Source: Candidatus Uhrbacteria bacterium (GTDB taxonomy: Bacteria > Patescibacteriota > Patescibacteriia > UBA9934 > UBA9568). Taken from it: a stretch of DNA of 9,817 nucleotides. The stretch lies in assembly GCA_003497135.1 (NCBI GenBank), contig DNKR01000030.1, forward strand, positions 10,933 through 20,749, read 5' to 3'. Position numbers and translations under genes: made by a program. Position 1 is the first letter of the stretch; the number at the start of each line of letters is the position of its first letter. Of this stretch, positions 1 to 6,869 are shown piece after piece. The notes below the pieces were generated by a model. The model had not been told where the DNA came from. It saw nothing but the letters and a program-made list of their open reading frames with translations, and ran no database searches.

Positions 1-29
1 TGTGGGTGACGGAAATACCGTCTCCTGTG
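1..29 (+). repeat. REP-like palindrome, copy 1
   Basis: The 20-base core GTGACGGAAATACCGTCTCC (6-25) folds as GACGG/CCGTC around the loop AAATA, extended by G-C pairs across a T-T mismatch. The left foot carries GTGG, close to the GTAG foot tetranucleotide of bacterial REPs. The outer arm pairs only by G-T wobbles. The copy may continue past the window start. Confidence 0.85.
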
Positions 30-42
30 CAGTTTAAAAAGT

Positions 43-73
43 GCACATGTGACGGAAATACCGTCTCCTGTGC
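43..73 (+). repeat. REP-like palindrome, copy 2
   Basis: The core at 49-68 is identical to copy 1 and begins 43 bases after it, in the same orientation. Outer arms GCACA (43-47) and TGTGC (69-73) make a 13-position stem with two mismatches. Its left flank ACAT differs from copy 1 but matches copy 3 on the other side of the transposase gene. Confidence 0.85.
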
Positions 74-88
74 GGTTTTTGATTTTGT

Positions 89-97
89 TGGTATAAT
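89..97 (+). promoter_or_regulatory. Extended -10 promoter of the RAYT gene
   Basis: TGGTATAAT is a perfect extended -10 (TGn plus TATAAT). No good -35 lies 17 bases upstream, where REP copy 2 ends, which is tolerated by extended -10 promoters. Transcription would begin near 104, about 13 bases before the ATG at 117. This supports 117 over the upstream GTG at 6 as the true start. Confidence 0.6.
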
Positions 98-116
98 TAA
101 CTACGATAAAAAATGT

Positions 117-824
117 ATGAGAAAATTTGCCACAAATCAGTATTATCATGTCTTTAATCGCGGTAAAAATCACGAGGATATATTCACTGACAGAAGTGAC
201 TATGATAGTTTTTATAAATCATTATTTTTGTTTAATGACATAAATTATAAAAATCCAAGCGGTGAACGATTATTAAATGAGTCGTTGTTGGCAACAATCA
301 ATAACCCATTTAAATCGCGCAAACCGCTTGTTAACATCATCAGTTTTAGTTTGCTTCCAAATCACTTTCACCTTATGCTGGAACAGATTGTTGAAAGGGG
401 TATTTCAATTTTTTTACATAAAATATGCATGAGTCATGCTAAATACTTTAATAAAAAATACAGCAAAAGCGGGCCGGTTTTTAGTCACAAATATAAATCA
501 GTCAACATACAGAACGATGAACATTTTAACCATCTTCCAAGATATATCCATTTAAACTGTCTTGATTTGCAAAATTTCGACTGGAGAAACAGCAATGTCT
601 GTAACTGGAAAGAAGCTTTGTGCTATATGAATGAATATGAATGGTCTAGCCACGATGTATATATGAAAAAGGGGCAAAGACTGCCTGTTGTTGATGAAGA
701 ATCCGCAAATCTTATTTTTAAGGATCAGGACGATTACATATTGTCGTTAAAAGATTTCTGTTGCGGAAATGATGCGTTTGATCAACAACCACATAGAAAG
801 CGATTTTTAAAATCGTACATGTGA
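117..824 (+). CDS. REP-associated tyrosine transposase (RAYT, Y1_Tnp / HUH family)
   Basis: This 235-residue protein is a single-strand endonuclease/transposase of the family that binds and cuts REP hairpins. Near the start is the conserved YYHVFNRG block (residues 9-16). The metal-binding HUH motif is HFH at residues 83-85, within LLPNHFHLML. The probable catalytic tyrosine is Y143 in RYIHLN, aligned with the Y of YIHLNP in relatives; the usual Pro after N is Cys here. The frame is open back to a GTG at 6, but that part is translated REP sequence, so I choose ATG 117, which follows an extended -10 and begins the conserved region. The gene is flanked by REP pairs and its TGA stop lies inside REP copy 3. 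A sampled stretch has about one third G+C, more AT-rich than tgt next door, consistent with a mobile origin. The family call is firm; present activity is unknown. Confidence 0.9.
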   Translation: MRKFATNQYYHVFNRGKNHEDIFTDRSDYDSFYKSLFLFNDINYKNPSGERLLNESLLATINNPFKSRKPLVNIISFSLLPNHFHLMLEQIVERGISIFLHKICMSHAKYFNKKYSKSGPVFSHKYKSVNIQNDEHFNHLPRYIHLNCLDLQNFDWRNSNVCNWKEALCYMNEYEWSSHDVYMKKGQRLPVVDEESANLIFKDQDDYILSLKDFCCGNDAFDQQPHRKRFLKSYM

Positions 825-844
825 CGGAAATACCGTCTCCTACA
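816..844 (+). repeat. REP-like palindrome, copy 3, holding the RAYT stop codon
   Basis: The core at 821-840 is identical to the other copies. Its left flank ACAT matches copy 2 and its right flank TACA matches copies 4 to 6. The outer arms pair poorly here. The TGA at 822-824 ends the transposase gene. Confidence 0.85.
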
Positions 845-866
845 AGCTTTGCTTTGCAAAAAACTA

Positions 867-895
867 TGTGGGTGACGGAAATACCGTCTCCTACA
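867..895 (+). repeat. REP-like palindrome, copy 4, in the tgt leader
   Basis: The core is at 872-891, starting 51 bases after copy 3 in the same orientation. Arms TGTGGGTGACGG and CCGTCTCCTACA form a 12-position stem with one T-T mismatch and one G-T wobble. It ends 7 bases before the tgt ATG, so an mRNA crossing it would carry a hairpin at the translation start. Confidence 0.85.
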
Positions 896-902
896 CATTT
901 TT

Positions 903-2012
903 ATGTTTCATAAGTCCAAAATTTCAAACGCGCGAACAGGGTACATAGACACATCGCATGGCAGATTGGAAACGCCGTTTTTTATGCCTATTGCAACAGC
1001 TGGCGCTGTTAAAACGCTAACCGCTTCTGAAGTCAGCGATCTTGGCGCATCAATAATTCTTTCAAATACTTACCACCTGATGCTTCGTCCGGGAATTGAA
1101 ACAATGAAATCTCTTGGCGGATTGCATACGCTTATGAATTGGAAAAATCCGATTCTTACTGACTCGGGCGGATTTCAGGTTTACAGTTTAGGCAAATTAA
1201 ACAAAATCAGCGAGAGCGGCGTGCGCTTCCAATCGCACATAGACGGGTCTTATCGCGATTTGACGCCGGAACTTTCAATTGAGATGCAAATGGCGATCGG
1301 GTCGGATATATTTATGCAATTTGACGATGTTGCTGCAGGAGAATCTGAGCGCGTTCGTTACGAAGAAGCAATGGAAAGGAGTTTGCGTTGGGCAAAACAA
1401 TGCAAGGAATATTTTGAAAAAAATAAGCTGCCTGAAAAGAATCAAAAATTATTCGGTATTGTTCAGGGCGGAACTTACGAGGATTTAAGAAAAAAATCAG
1501 TCGAAGGGCTTATTGATATAGGTTTTGACGGGTATGCAATAGGAGGACTTTCTGTCGGCGAAAATCGCGACGACACATATCGTTTGGCCGAATTCGTCGC
1601 GAGCCGTCTTCCGGAAGATAAGCCAAGATATTTTATGGGCGGCGGAAAACCCGAAGAAATTGTGCGTTATGTGAAATACGGAATAGACATGTTTGATTGC
1701 GTCTTGCCAACCAGAAACGCGAGGCATGGAAATTTGTTTGTTTGGCGCGGAGAACCATCTTCTGTTGATTTATCCGACAGGATTTTTTACGAGCAAGTGC
1801 GTATAACAAGCGATAGCTATGCATTAAGCAAAGAGCCGATTGATCCGTTTTGCGATTGTTTTGCGTGCACATCAACAAGCAGAGCGTATTTAAGGCATTT
1901 GTTTAATGTCCAAGAAATGCTCGCTTTTAGATTGGCAACAGCGCACAATGTAAGATTTTACTTGCGTTTAATGGAGGAAATCAGAAGCAGAATTACAAAA
2001 AATATGTTATAA
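903..2012 (+). CDS. tgt: tRNA-guanine transglycosylase (bacterial type)
   Basis: Tgt exchanges guanine-34 in GUN anticodons for preQ1, or queuine in salvage systems, in cytoplasmic tRNA modification. The 369-residue length is normal. Visible motifs are TDSGGFQVYSL with D87, FDD with D141, FGIVQGG with Q188, the AIGGLSVGE substrate loop (212-220), and GIDMFDCVLPTRNARHG with the probable nucleophile D265. The zinc site is CDCFAC (C317, C319, C322) plus H348 in ATAHN. The usual MGVGKPE reads MGGGKPE (245-251). The start is the first ATG, beginning the conserved N-terminus; no Shine-Dalgarno is visible and REP copy 4 lies just upstream. No preQ1 synthesis gene is in the window, so the base donor route is unknown. 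The next gene starts 9 bases after the stop. Confidence 0.97.
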   Translation: MFHKSKISNARTGYIDTSHGRLETPFFMPIATAGAVKTLTASEVSDLGASIILSNTYHLMLRPGIETMKSLGGLHTLMNWKNPILTDSGGFQVYSLGKLNKISESGVRFQSHIDGSYRDLTPELSIEMQMAIGSDIFMQFDDVAAGESERVRYEEAMERSLRWAKQCKEYFEKNKLPEKNQKLFGIVQGGTYEDLRKKSVEGLIDIGFDGYAIGGLSVGENRDDTYRLAEFVASRLPEDKPRYFMGGGKPEEIVRYVKYGIDMFDCVLPTRNARHGNLFVWRGEPSSVDLSDRIFYEQVRITSDSYALSKEPIDPFCDCFACTSTSRAYLRHLFNVQEMLAFRLATAHNVRFYLRLMEEIRSRITKNML

Positions 2013-2013
2013 T
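2005..2013 (+). promoter_or_regulatory. Extended -10 promoter overlapping the tgt stop
   Basis: TGTTATAAT fits TGnTATAAT exactly and contains the tgt stop TAA. A start site about 7 bases downstream (near 2020) would lie two bases from the ATG at 2022, giving an almost leaderless mRNA for the membrane protein and Clp genes. No -35 is apparent. Confidence 0.45.
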
Positions 2014-2021
2014 GTTGCGGT

Positions 2022-2396
2022 ATGCCAAAGCATGCTGTAATGGCTGTCAAAGTTTTGGCGATTGATACGATCGCTGATATTTTTGCGTTCCCTTTTTGGT
2101 GGTATAGCCAGGGCCTAGAGGACGCATCAAAAGCGTGTGTTGGGTCTGTTTCAAACATGGTTCAAATATTGGCTGTAAAAATTTGGATCAAAAATTTGCT
2201 TGTTCCAATGTATGGAGCAACAGATATCGGCGGGAGAATTATAAGTTTTGCTGTCCGCTTAGTGCAAATTATTGGCAGAAGCATTGTGTTGGCTGTGTGG
2301 TCAGCTGTGTTTTTTGTTGTTTTTCTTTTGTATGTTTTTGTTCCGGCTCTTGCTGTTATTGGGATTTTGTTCCATCTAGAGTTTTTGAATATATAA
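2022..2396 (+). CDS. Small membrane protein paired with the Clp relative
   Basis: I do not recognise a named family for this 124-residue protein. It is strongly hydrophobic: a probable segment at about residues 9-29 with an aromatic FPFWWY edge, a weaker one at about 44-64, and a long hydrophobic C-terminal stretch at about 85-117 that could be one or two helices. It has few charges, one Cys and no catalytic motif. The gene lies 9 bases after tgt and its stop is one base before the start of the Clp-like gene, so the two are probably co-translated. The Clp relative also has membrane helices, so a membrane partner or anchor role is a reasonable inference. No Shine-Dalgarno is present; a perfect extended -10 overlaps the preceding stop. 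Confidence 0.8.
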   Translation: MPKHAVMAVKVLAIDTIADIFAFPFWWYSQGLEDASKACVGSVSNMVQILAVKIWIKNLLVPMYGATDIGGRIISFAVRLVQIIGRSIVLAVWSAVFFVVFLLYVFVPALAVIGILFHLEFLNI

Positions 2397-2397
2397 T

Positions 2398-4998
2398 ATG
2401 AAAGGTTTTGTATTAAATGGAAAATTATATGCTTTTGACGAGCTGATTGATGCTTCTGCAATAGCAATGAGACATGTGCGAAGCGCTGTTTCAAGAATTG
2501 TAACTTTCTTTGCATTAATTATTTTTGCTATTGTTTTTGTTTCTTTTGTATATTGGGTTTATCAATCAGGCGCTGAAACTATTTTTTCCAAAGCATTTTG
2601 GTTTTATCCTAACACGCGAGCGGCACATGCTTTTGTTATTGTAATTTTTGCTTGTTATATAATTTACAGAGCTCAAAAGCATGCGTTTGTTTCTATTCCA
2701 GTATCAAAAAAATCAATTGACTTTACTGAACCTGAAATAAGCGATTTTTCATACACACAGTCCGAATCATATAAATCCAAAGTTGATATCTCAAAATCTT
2801 TTAAGTTGTCCGCTTTTCATGTTTTTGAGCAGGCATTCAAAATCGCATCGCATCTTGATAACAGCGAAGTCAAACCAATGCATATTTTTGCAGCAACGCT
2901 TCCTTCTAACGAAATAATGACTATTTTTTTTCGTCTTGGAATTAAATACAATGAGATTCAAGAACAAATTTCAAAAAGACTTGGTAAAATCGCGAGCGGT
3001 AGCGGAACTATTTTTTCTGATCAAGCAATTGAGGTTGCTCTTTCGTCATATATAAACGCTGCTTCTCATAACAGGCCATATGTGAGCGTTATAGAAGTAT
3101 TCATTGAGTCATATAAAAAAGATGAATTTTTGAAAGAACTTTTGTTTGACAAGGGTGTTGATGAAGAGAAATTAGAAAATGTAGCTGCTTGGATTCGTGT
3201 TCGCGAACAGCTTCGCGAGAGGTACGAAAAGGGACGCGGACGCGCAATGCTTAAGCCGACAGGAGCTATGAACCGCGCGTACACTGCTGTTGCGACCCCG
3301 TTTTTGGATTCTGTTAGCGTGGACATGACTGCTACAGCTGTTCGCGGCCAGCTTCCATTGCTTGTAGGGCGAGAAAAAGCCGTCTCGGAAATATTCAGAA
3401 TTATTGAAGGAGGAAACCAGAGCGTTATTCTTGTTGGAAATTCCGGTGTCGGTAAAGACGCAATTATAGAAGGCATCGCAGAACTTATGGCAGAAGAAAG
3501 CGTGCCGAAAATTTTGCAGGACAAACGGCTTGTAAAAATCAGTATTCCGCATCTTATTGCAGGTGCGCAAAGCGGACAAGTTGAAGAACGGATTTTGCGC
3601 ACTATGTACGATGTTGCACGAAGCGGAAACATTGTTCTTGCGGTTGACGATTTGGACCAGCTTCCGCCAGAAGCGCACGGAGCGCTGTCTTCTGAACTGG
3701 CAAAAGGTTACACATTTATGATAGCAACATCTGAACTTCGCGCGTATGCTTCAAAAATTGAGCAGGGCGTGCTAGGCAGGGAATTTATAAAAATAAATAT
3801 CGAAGAGCCGGAAAAAAACGAAGCAATAAGAATACTTGAATCAAAAATCGGATACATTGAATATAAGCATTCTGTATTCTTTTCTTTTGATGCGCTTGAA
3901 AAATGCGTAACACTGGCTGACAGGTATGTTCACGAAAAGTATTTGCCTGAAAAAGCGATTGAACTTGCAAAAGAGGCGGCTCTGCTTGCGTCAAAACGCG
4001 GGAAAAAAGCTTTTGTGCTTACTACGGATGTAGAAAAAATCGTCGCAGAAAAAACCGGAATACCGCAATCGCAAATTGGAACCGATGAACGGGAAAAGCT
4101 CTTGAATTTAGAAGCAGAGATACATAAGCGAGTTATAGGTCAGGATGAGGCGATTAAAGCTGTTTCATCTGCACTGCGCCGCGCAAGAACAGCGCTAAAA
4201 TCAAAAAACAGGCCGATTGGAACTTTTCTGTTTTTGGGTCCGACAGGCGTAGGTAAAACAGAACTTGCAAAAGCGACTGCTTCAGTTTATTTTGGATCAG
4301 ACGACGCAATGATCAGGTTTGACATGTCTGAATATCAAGAAAAGGGAAGCGTTTACAGAATCCTTGGCGGGCCGGGGCAGGAGGGTTTGCTTACAGAAGC
4401 CGTAAGGCGAAAACCGTTCTCGCTTTTGCTATTAGACGAGTTAGAAAAAGCGCATCCTGATATTTTGAATCTGTTCTTGCAAGTTATGGACGATGGCCGG
4501 CTGACAGACGCGCAAGGGCGTACTGTTGATTTTACAAATGTAATTTTAATCGCGACATCAAACGCTGGAACAGAATTCATTCAGCAATCAGTCAAATCTA
4601 ACATTCCTATTGAACAAATAAAAGAGCGTTTGCTTGATGAGGGGCTAAAACGCGTTTACAGACCAGAGTTTTTGAATAGATTTGACGGTATTGTTGTATT
4701 CAAGCCGTTGTCAGAAGAAGAGGTTGTTCAAATCGCTTATCTTATGATAGCAAAGCTTTCTTCTGATCTGGAAGAGACGCGCGGAATAAGATTGGTTGCA
4801 GAAGATGAAGCTGTTTACGAGCTTGCGAAAAAGGGCTATGATCCTGTTTTCGGAGCCAGGCCGTTGAGGCGGGTTATTCAAGAAGAGGTTAATAATTCAA
4901 TCGCAACAATACTTTTGCAAGGAGGCGCAAGCCGTCGCGATACGATTGTGCTTGGCAATGGCGGCGAAATACGAGTTGAAAAAGCGCAAAAATTATAA
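2398..4998 (+). CDS. Membrane-anchored Clp-type double AAA+ ATPase, no ClpP loop
   Basis: This 866-residue protein is related to ClpC/ClpA/ClpB. Two hydrophobic helices (about 35-55 and 76-91) precede a Clp N-like double repeat (about 136-268), an arrangement absent from soluble ClpC. D1 (about 319-545) is degenerate: Walker A is GNSGVGKD (347-354) with Asp for Thr, Walker B ends DD (417-418) rather than DE, and the pore-loop region AGAQSGQVEER (388-398) lacks the aromatic of AGTKYRGEFEER. D2 is canonical in ATPase parts: GPTGVGKT (614-621), LLLLDE (676-681), sensor 1 TSN (720-722), arginine finger R761, sensor 2 GARPLRR (819-825). Its pore segment is GGPGQEGLL (657-665) where ClpC has GYVGY. 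No M-domain coiled coil and no GF-type ClpP loop are seen after TSNAG. It is probably a membrane remodelling or scaffold ATPase rather than a protease unfoldase (inference). Confidence 0.9.
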   Translation: MKGFVLNGKLYAFDELIDASAIAMRHVRSAVSRIVTFFALIIFAIVFVSFVYWVYQSGAETIFSKAFWFYPNTRAAHAFVIVIFACYIIYRAQKHAFVSIPVSKKSIDFTEPEISDFSYTQSESYKSKVDISKSFKLSAFHVFEQAFKIASHLDNSEVKPMHIFAATLPSNEIMTIFFRLGIKYNEIQEQISKRLGKIASGSGTIFSDQAIEVALSSYINAASHNRPYVSVIEVFIESYKKDEFLKELLFDKGVDEEKLENVAAWIRVREQLRERYEKGRGRAMLKPTGAMNRAYTAVATPFLDSVSVDMTATAVRGQLPLLVGREKAVSEIFRIIEGGNQSVILVGNSGVGKDAIIEGIAELMAEESVPKILQDKRLVKISIPHLIAGAQSGQVEERILRTMYDVARSGNIVLAVDDLDQLPPEAHGALSSELAKGYTFMIATSELRAYASKIEQGVLGREFIKINIEEPEKNEAIRILESKIGYIEYKHSVFFSFDALEKCVTLADRYVHEKYLPEKAIELAKEAALLASKRGKKAFVLTTDVEKIVAEKTGIPQSQIGTDEREKLLNLEAEIHKRVIGQDEAIKAVSSALRRARTALKSKNRPIGTFLFLGPTGVGKTELAKATASVYFGSDDAMIRFDMSEYQEKGSVYRILGGPGQEGLLTEAVRRKPFSLLLLDELEKAHPDILNLFLQVMDDGRLTDAQGRTVDFTNVILIATSNAGTEFIQQSVKSNIPIEQIKERLLDEGLKRVYRPEFLNRFDGIVVFKPLSEEEVVQIAYLMIAKLSSDLEETRGIRLVAEDEAVYELAKKGYDPVFGARPLRRVIQEEVNNSIATILLQGGASRRDTIVLGNGGEIRVEKAQKL

Positions 4999-4999
4999 T

Positions 5000-6067
5000 A
5001 TGGCTTGGAATTTAATTGTTTGGATTATTTTAGCGTTTGTATGTTCGTTTTTGTTTACGCTTGCGATAAAACGAATCGCGTTACGATTAGGTGTTGTTGA
5101 TTCGCCGGATAACGTGCGCAAAATTCACAAAGAGCCGGTTCCTCTGCTTGGCGGAACCGCTATTTTTATAACAATGGCGATTTTTATAATCGGATTTTTA
5201 CTATTCAGCGAATCTTTAACAGGAGGAGAAATAACAAAAACACATTATTTGGGCTTTTTGCTTGGAGGAATAGCGCTTGTCGCAGGCGGGTATTTTGACG
5301 ACCGCTATAATCTAAAGCCGCAATTTTCAATATTGTTTCCGATTACAGCATCGCTCGTAATTATTTTTTTTGGAATTGAAGTTGACAAGCTTACAAATCC
5401 TTTTGGCGGAATAGTTTATTTAAAATCATGGCAGTCAGATATTCTTGTTTTTATTTGGCTGATGATTGTGATGTACACGACAAAATTTTTAGATGGGCTT
5501 GATGGGCTTTCCGGCGGAGTATCTGGCATAGGCGCTTTTATGATTATGCTTTTGTCTTCTACAGCCGCTTATTTTCAGCCGGATGTAGCGCTTTTGTCAG
5601 CGCTAAGCATTGGAGCGATTGCAGGGTTTTTGGTTTTGAATTTTCATCCTGCAAAAATATTTTTAGGCGAGGGTGGCAGCACTTTTGTCGGATTTTTGCT
5701 CGGATCTCTTGCAATTATTTCCGGAGGCAAACTCGCAATAGCGCTTGTGGTTCTTGCTCTGCCTTTGTTTGATACAGCGTGGGTGATTTTACGAAGAATG
5801 TTTGTCGAAAAAAGATTGCCGGTTATTGGGGATAGAAAGCATTTGCATCACAGGTTGCTTGATATCGGTTTTTTGCAAAAGCAGATTGTGCTTTCATATT
5901 ATTTTGTTGCTGCCTCGCTTGGGCTTTTGACATTGTTTTTGCAAAGCAGGCAAAAACTGGTTTTGTTTGGAGCGAGTATATTGCTTTTGGTTATAGCTGC
6001 TTTATTTATTGTTTTTGTTGGGGCTCAACATGATGAGTCCAAACAAAAAGGAAAGCCAAAAGCATAA
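5000..6067 (+). CDS. Polyprenyl-phosphate N-acetylhexosamine-1-P transferase (WecA/TagO/MraY superfamily)
   Basis: This 355-residue multi-spanning membrane enzyme should transfer a sugar-1-phosphate from a UDP-sugar to undecaprenyl phosphate, starting a lipid-linked surface glycan. Motifs in order: VDSPDNVRKIHKEPVPLLGG (33-52), GGYFDDR with the metal-site pair D100-D101, KFLDGLDGLSGG (162-173, D165 and D168), FLGEGGS (221-227), and the WecA/TagO-type DRKHLHHRLLDIG (278-290). The histidine motif and the early IHKEPVPLLGG block favour WecA/TagO over MraY. The position usually Asn before LIDGLDGL is Lys (K162). About ten hydrophobic segments are visible; the C-tail is Lys-rich. The frame stays open upstream to 4946, but that part overlaps the Clp gene; ATG 5000 starts one base after that stop and begins a helix. 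No Shine-Dalgarno is visible. Confidence 0.93.
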   Translation: MAWNLIVWIILAFVCSFLFTLAIKRIALRLGVVDSPDNVRKIHKEPVPLLGGTAIFITMAIFIIGFLLFSESLTGGEITKTHYLGFLLGGIALVAGGYFDDRYNLKPQFSILFPITASLVIIFFGIEVDKLTNPFGGIVYLKSWQSDILVFIWLMIVMYTTKFLDGLDGLSGGVSGIGAFMIMLLSSTAAYFQPDVALLSALSIGAIAGFLVLNFHPAKIFLGEGGSTFVGFLLGSLAIISGGKLAIALVVLALPLFDTAWVILRRMFVEKRLPVIGDRKHLHHRLLDIGFLQKQIVLSYYFVAASLGLLTLFLQSRQKLVLFGASILLLVIAALFIVFVGAQHDESKQKGKPKA

Positions 6068-6071
6068 ATTT

Positions 6072-6530
6072 ATGAATAGATTTCAAAAATCAGGATTGAT
6101 TGTTGTAATTTTATTGATTGTTGCAGTCATATCAGTTATTGTGGTAAATACAAATGATATGGAAAAAATTTCTATTACTTTTCAAAACAACGCGATAATT
6201 AATGCAGAAGTTGCGGTCGATCTGAAAGATCAGGTTATCGGTCTAAGCGGGAGGGAATCGCTTGATCCGGATAGCGGCATGTTGTTTGTTTATGAAAGCG
6301 AAGATATTCGGAATTTTTGGATGCGCGGAATGAATTTTCCAATAGATATTATTTGGATAAAAGACGATACAGTTGTCGGTTTTGAAGAAAATGTTCCTAT
6401 GCCTGGAAATTCAGATGAAATAGCAAGGGTTTCGTCAGATGTTGCAGTGGACATGGTTTTGGAGGTTTCTGCTGGTTTTTGCGCAAAAAATAGCTTGGTT
6501 GTGGGAGATTCGCTTGACATAGATTTATAG
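6072..6530 (+). CDS. Membrane-anchored DUF192 protein
   Basis: This 152-residue protein has an N-terminal hydrophobic anchor (about 8-26), then a DUF192 domain facing outside. Family marks are IGLSGRESLDPDSGMLFVY (56-74), FWMRGMNFPIDIIWI (82-96), the acidic EEN (105-107), VDMVLEVSAG (126-135) and the closing VGDSLDIDL (144-152). DUF192 has no settled biochemical role; a Trp-Met-rich face and Pro-Ile-Asp turn are typical. The Cys common in the middle of many members (PCP-like segment) is absent and reads PGNSDEIA. ATG 6072 lies 4 bases after the transferase stop and leaves a compact signal anchor. Starts at 6009 or 6030 would overlap the previous gene and add a polar tail, so they are less likely. 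Co-transcription with the transferase is likely. Confidence 0.88.
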   Translation: MNRFQKSGLIVVILLIVAVISVIVVNTNDMEKISITFQNNAIINAEVAVDLKDQVIGLSGRESLDPDSGMLFVYESEDIRNFWMRGMNFPIDIIWIKDDTVVGFEENVPMPGNSDEIARVSSDVAVDMVLEVSAGFCAKNSLVVGDSLDIDL

Positions 6531-6542
6531 ATTATGTAAACT
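6514..6542 (+). promoter_or_regulatory. Candidate promoter of rplU inside the DUF192 gene
   Basis: A perfect -35 TTGACA (6514-6519) is followed after 17 bases by TAAACT (6537-6542), four of six matches to TATAAT. The start site would fall near 6549, about three bases before the rplU ATG, so the mRNA would be nearly leaderless. The -35 lies in the last codons of the DUF192 gene. Confidence 0.45.
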
Positions 6543-6551
6543 ATTCGCACT

Positions 6552-6866
6552 ATGTTAGCAATTATAAAAACAGGCGGAAAACAATATAAGGTCAGCGACA
6601 AAAGCGTTTTGAAAATAGAAAAGCTGGAAGCTGAAGCAGGCAAGAGCGTTTCATTTACACCTCTTCTTATTGCATCAGAAGACGGTAAAACATTTAAACT
6701 TGGAGCCCCGGAAGTTAAAGGAGCAAAAGTAACCGCAATGGTTCTTGAGCAGGGAAAGAGTAAAAAAGTAAATGTCGTTAAATTTAAATCAAAATCGCGA
6801 TATCGCAGACGAGTGGGTCATCGCCAACCATTCACAAAAATCCAGATAGAAGAAATTTCAGCATAG
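6552..6866 (+). CDS. rplU: Large ribosomal subunit protein bL21
   Basis: This 104-residue protein is bL21, which binds 23S rRNA in the 50S subunit. The full-length family pattern is visible: AIIKTGGKQYKVS (3-15), LGAPEVKGAKVTAMV in the middle, and the signature KSKSRYRRRVGHRQPFTKIQIEEI near the C-terminus (rich in Arg and Lys, rRNA-contacting). No Shine-Dalgarno precedes the ATG, and a candidate promoter places the transcript start close to the start codon. A terminator follows directly. The usual partner rpmA (bL27) is not downstream, so the common rplU-rpmA operon is broken here. Confidence 0.98.
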   Translation: MLAIIKTGGKQYKVSDKSVLKIEKLEAEAGKSVSFTPLLIASEDGKTFKLGAPEVKGAKVTAMVLEQGKSKKVNVVKFKSKSRYRRRVGHRQPFTKIQIEEISA

Positions 6867-6869
6867 TTA

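Noticed and set aside
6..116. In-frame GTG at 6 as the transposase start, adding 37 residues
   Set aside because: The extra part is translated REP sequence, and the extended -10 at 89-97 and the conserved domain both place the start at ATG 117.
820..860. REP copy 3 as an intrinsic terminator of the transposase gene
   Set aside because: No T-run follows the stem; the next bases are TACAAGC.
6009..6071. Upstream ATG starts at 6009 and 6030 for the DUF192 gene
   Set aside because: Both overlap the transferase gene and add a polar lead before the signal anchor; the ATG at 6072 gives a normal anchor 4 bases after the previous stop.
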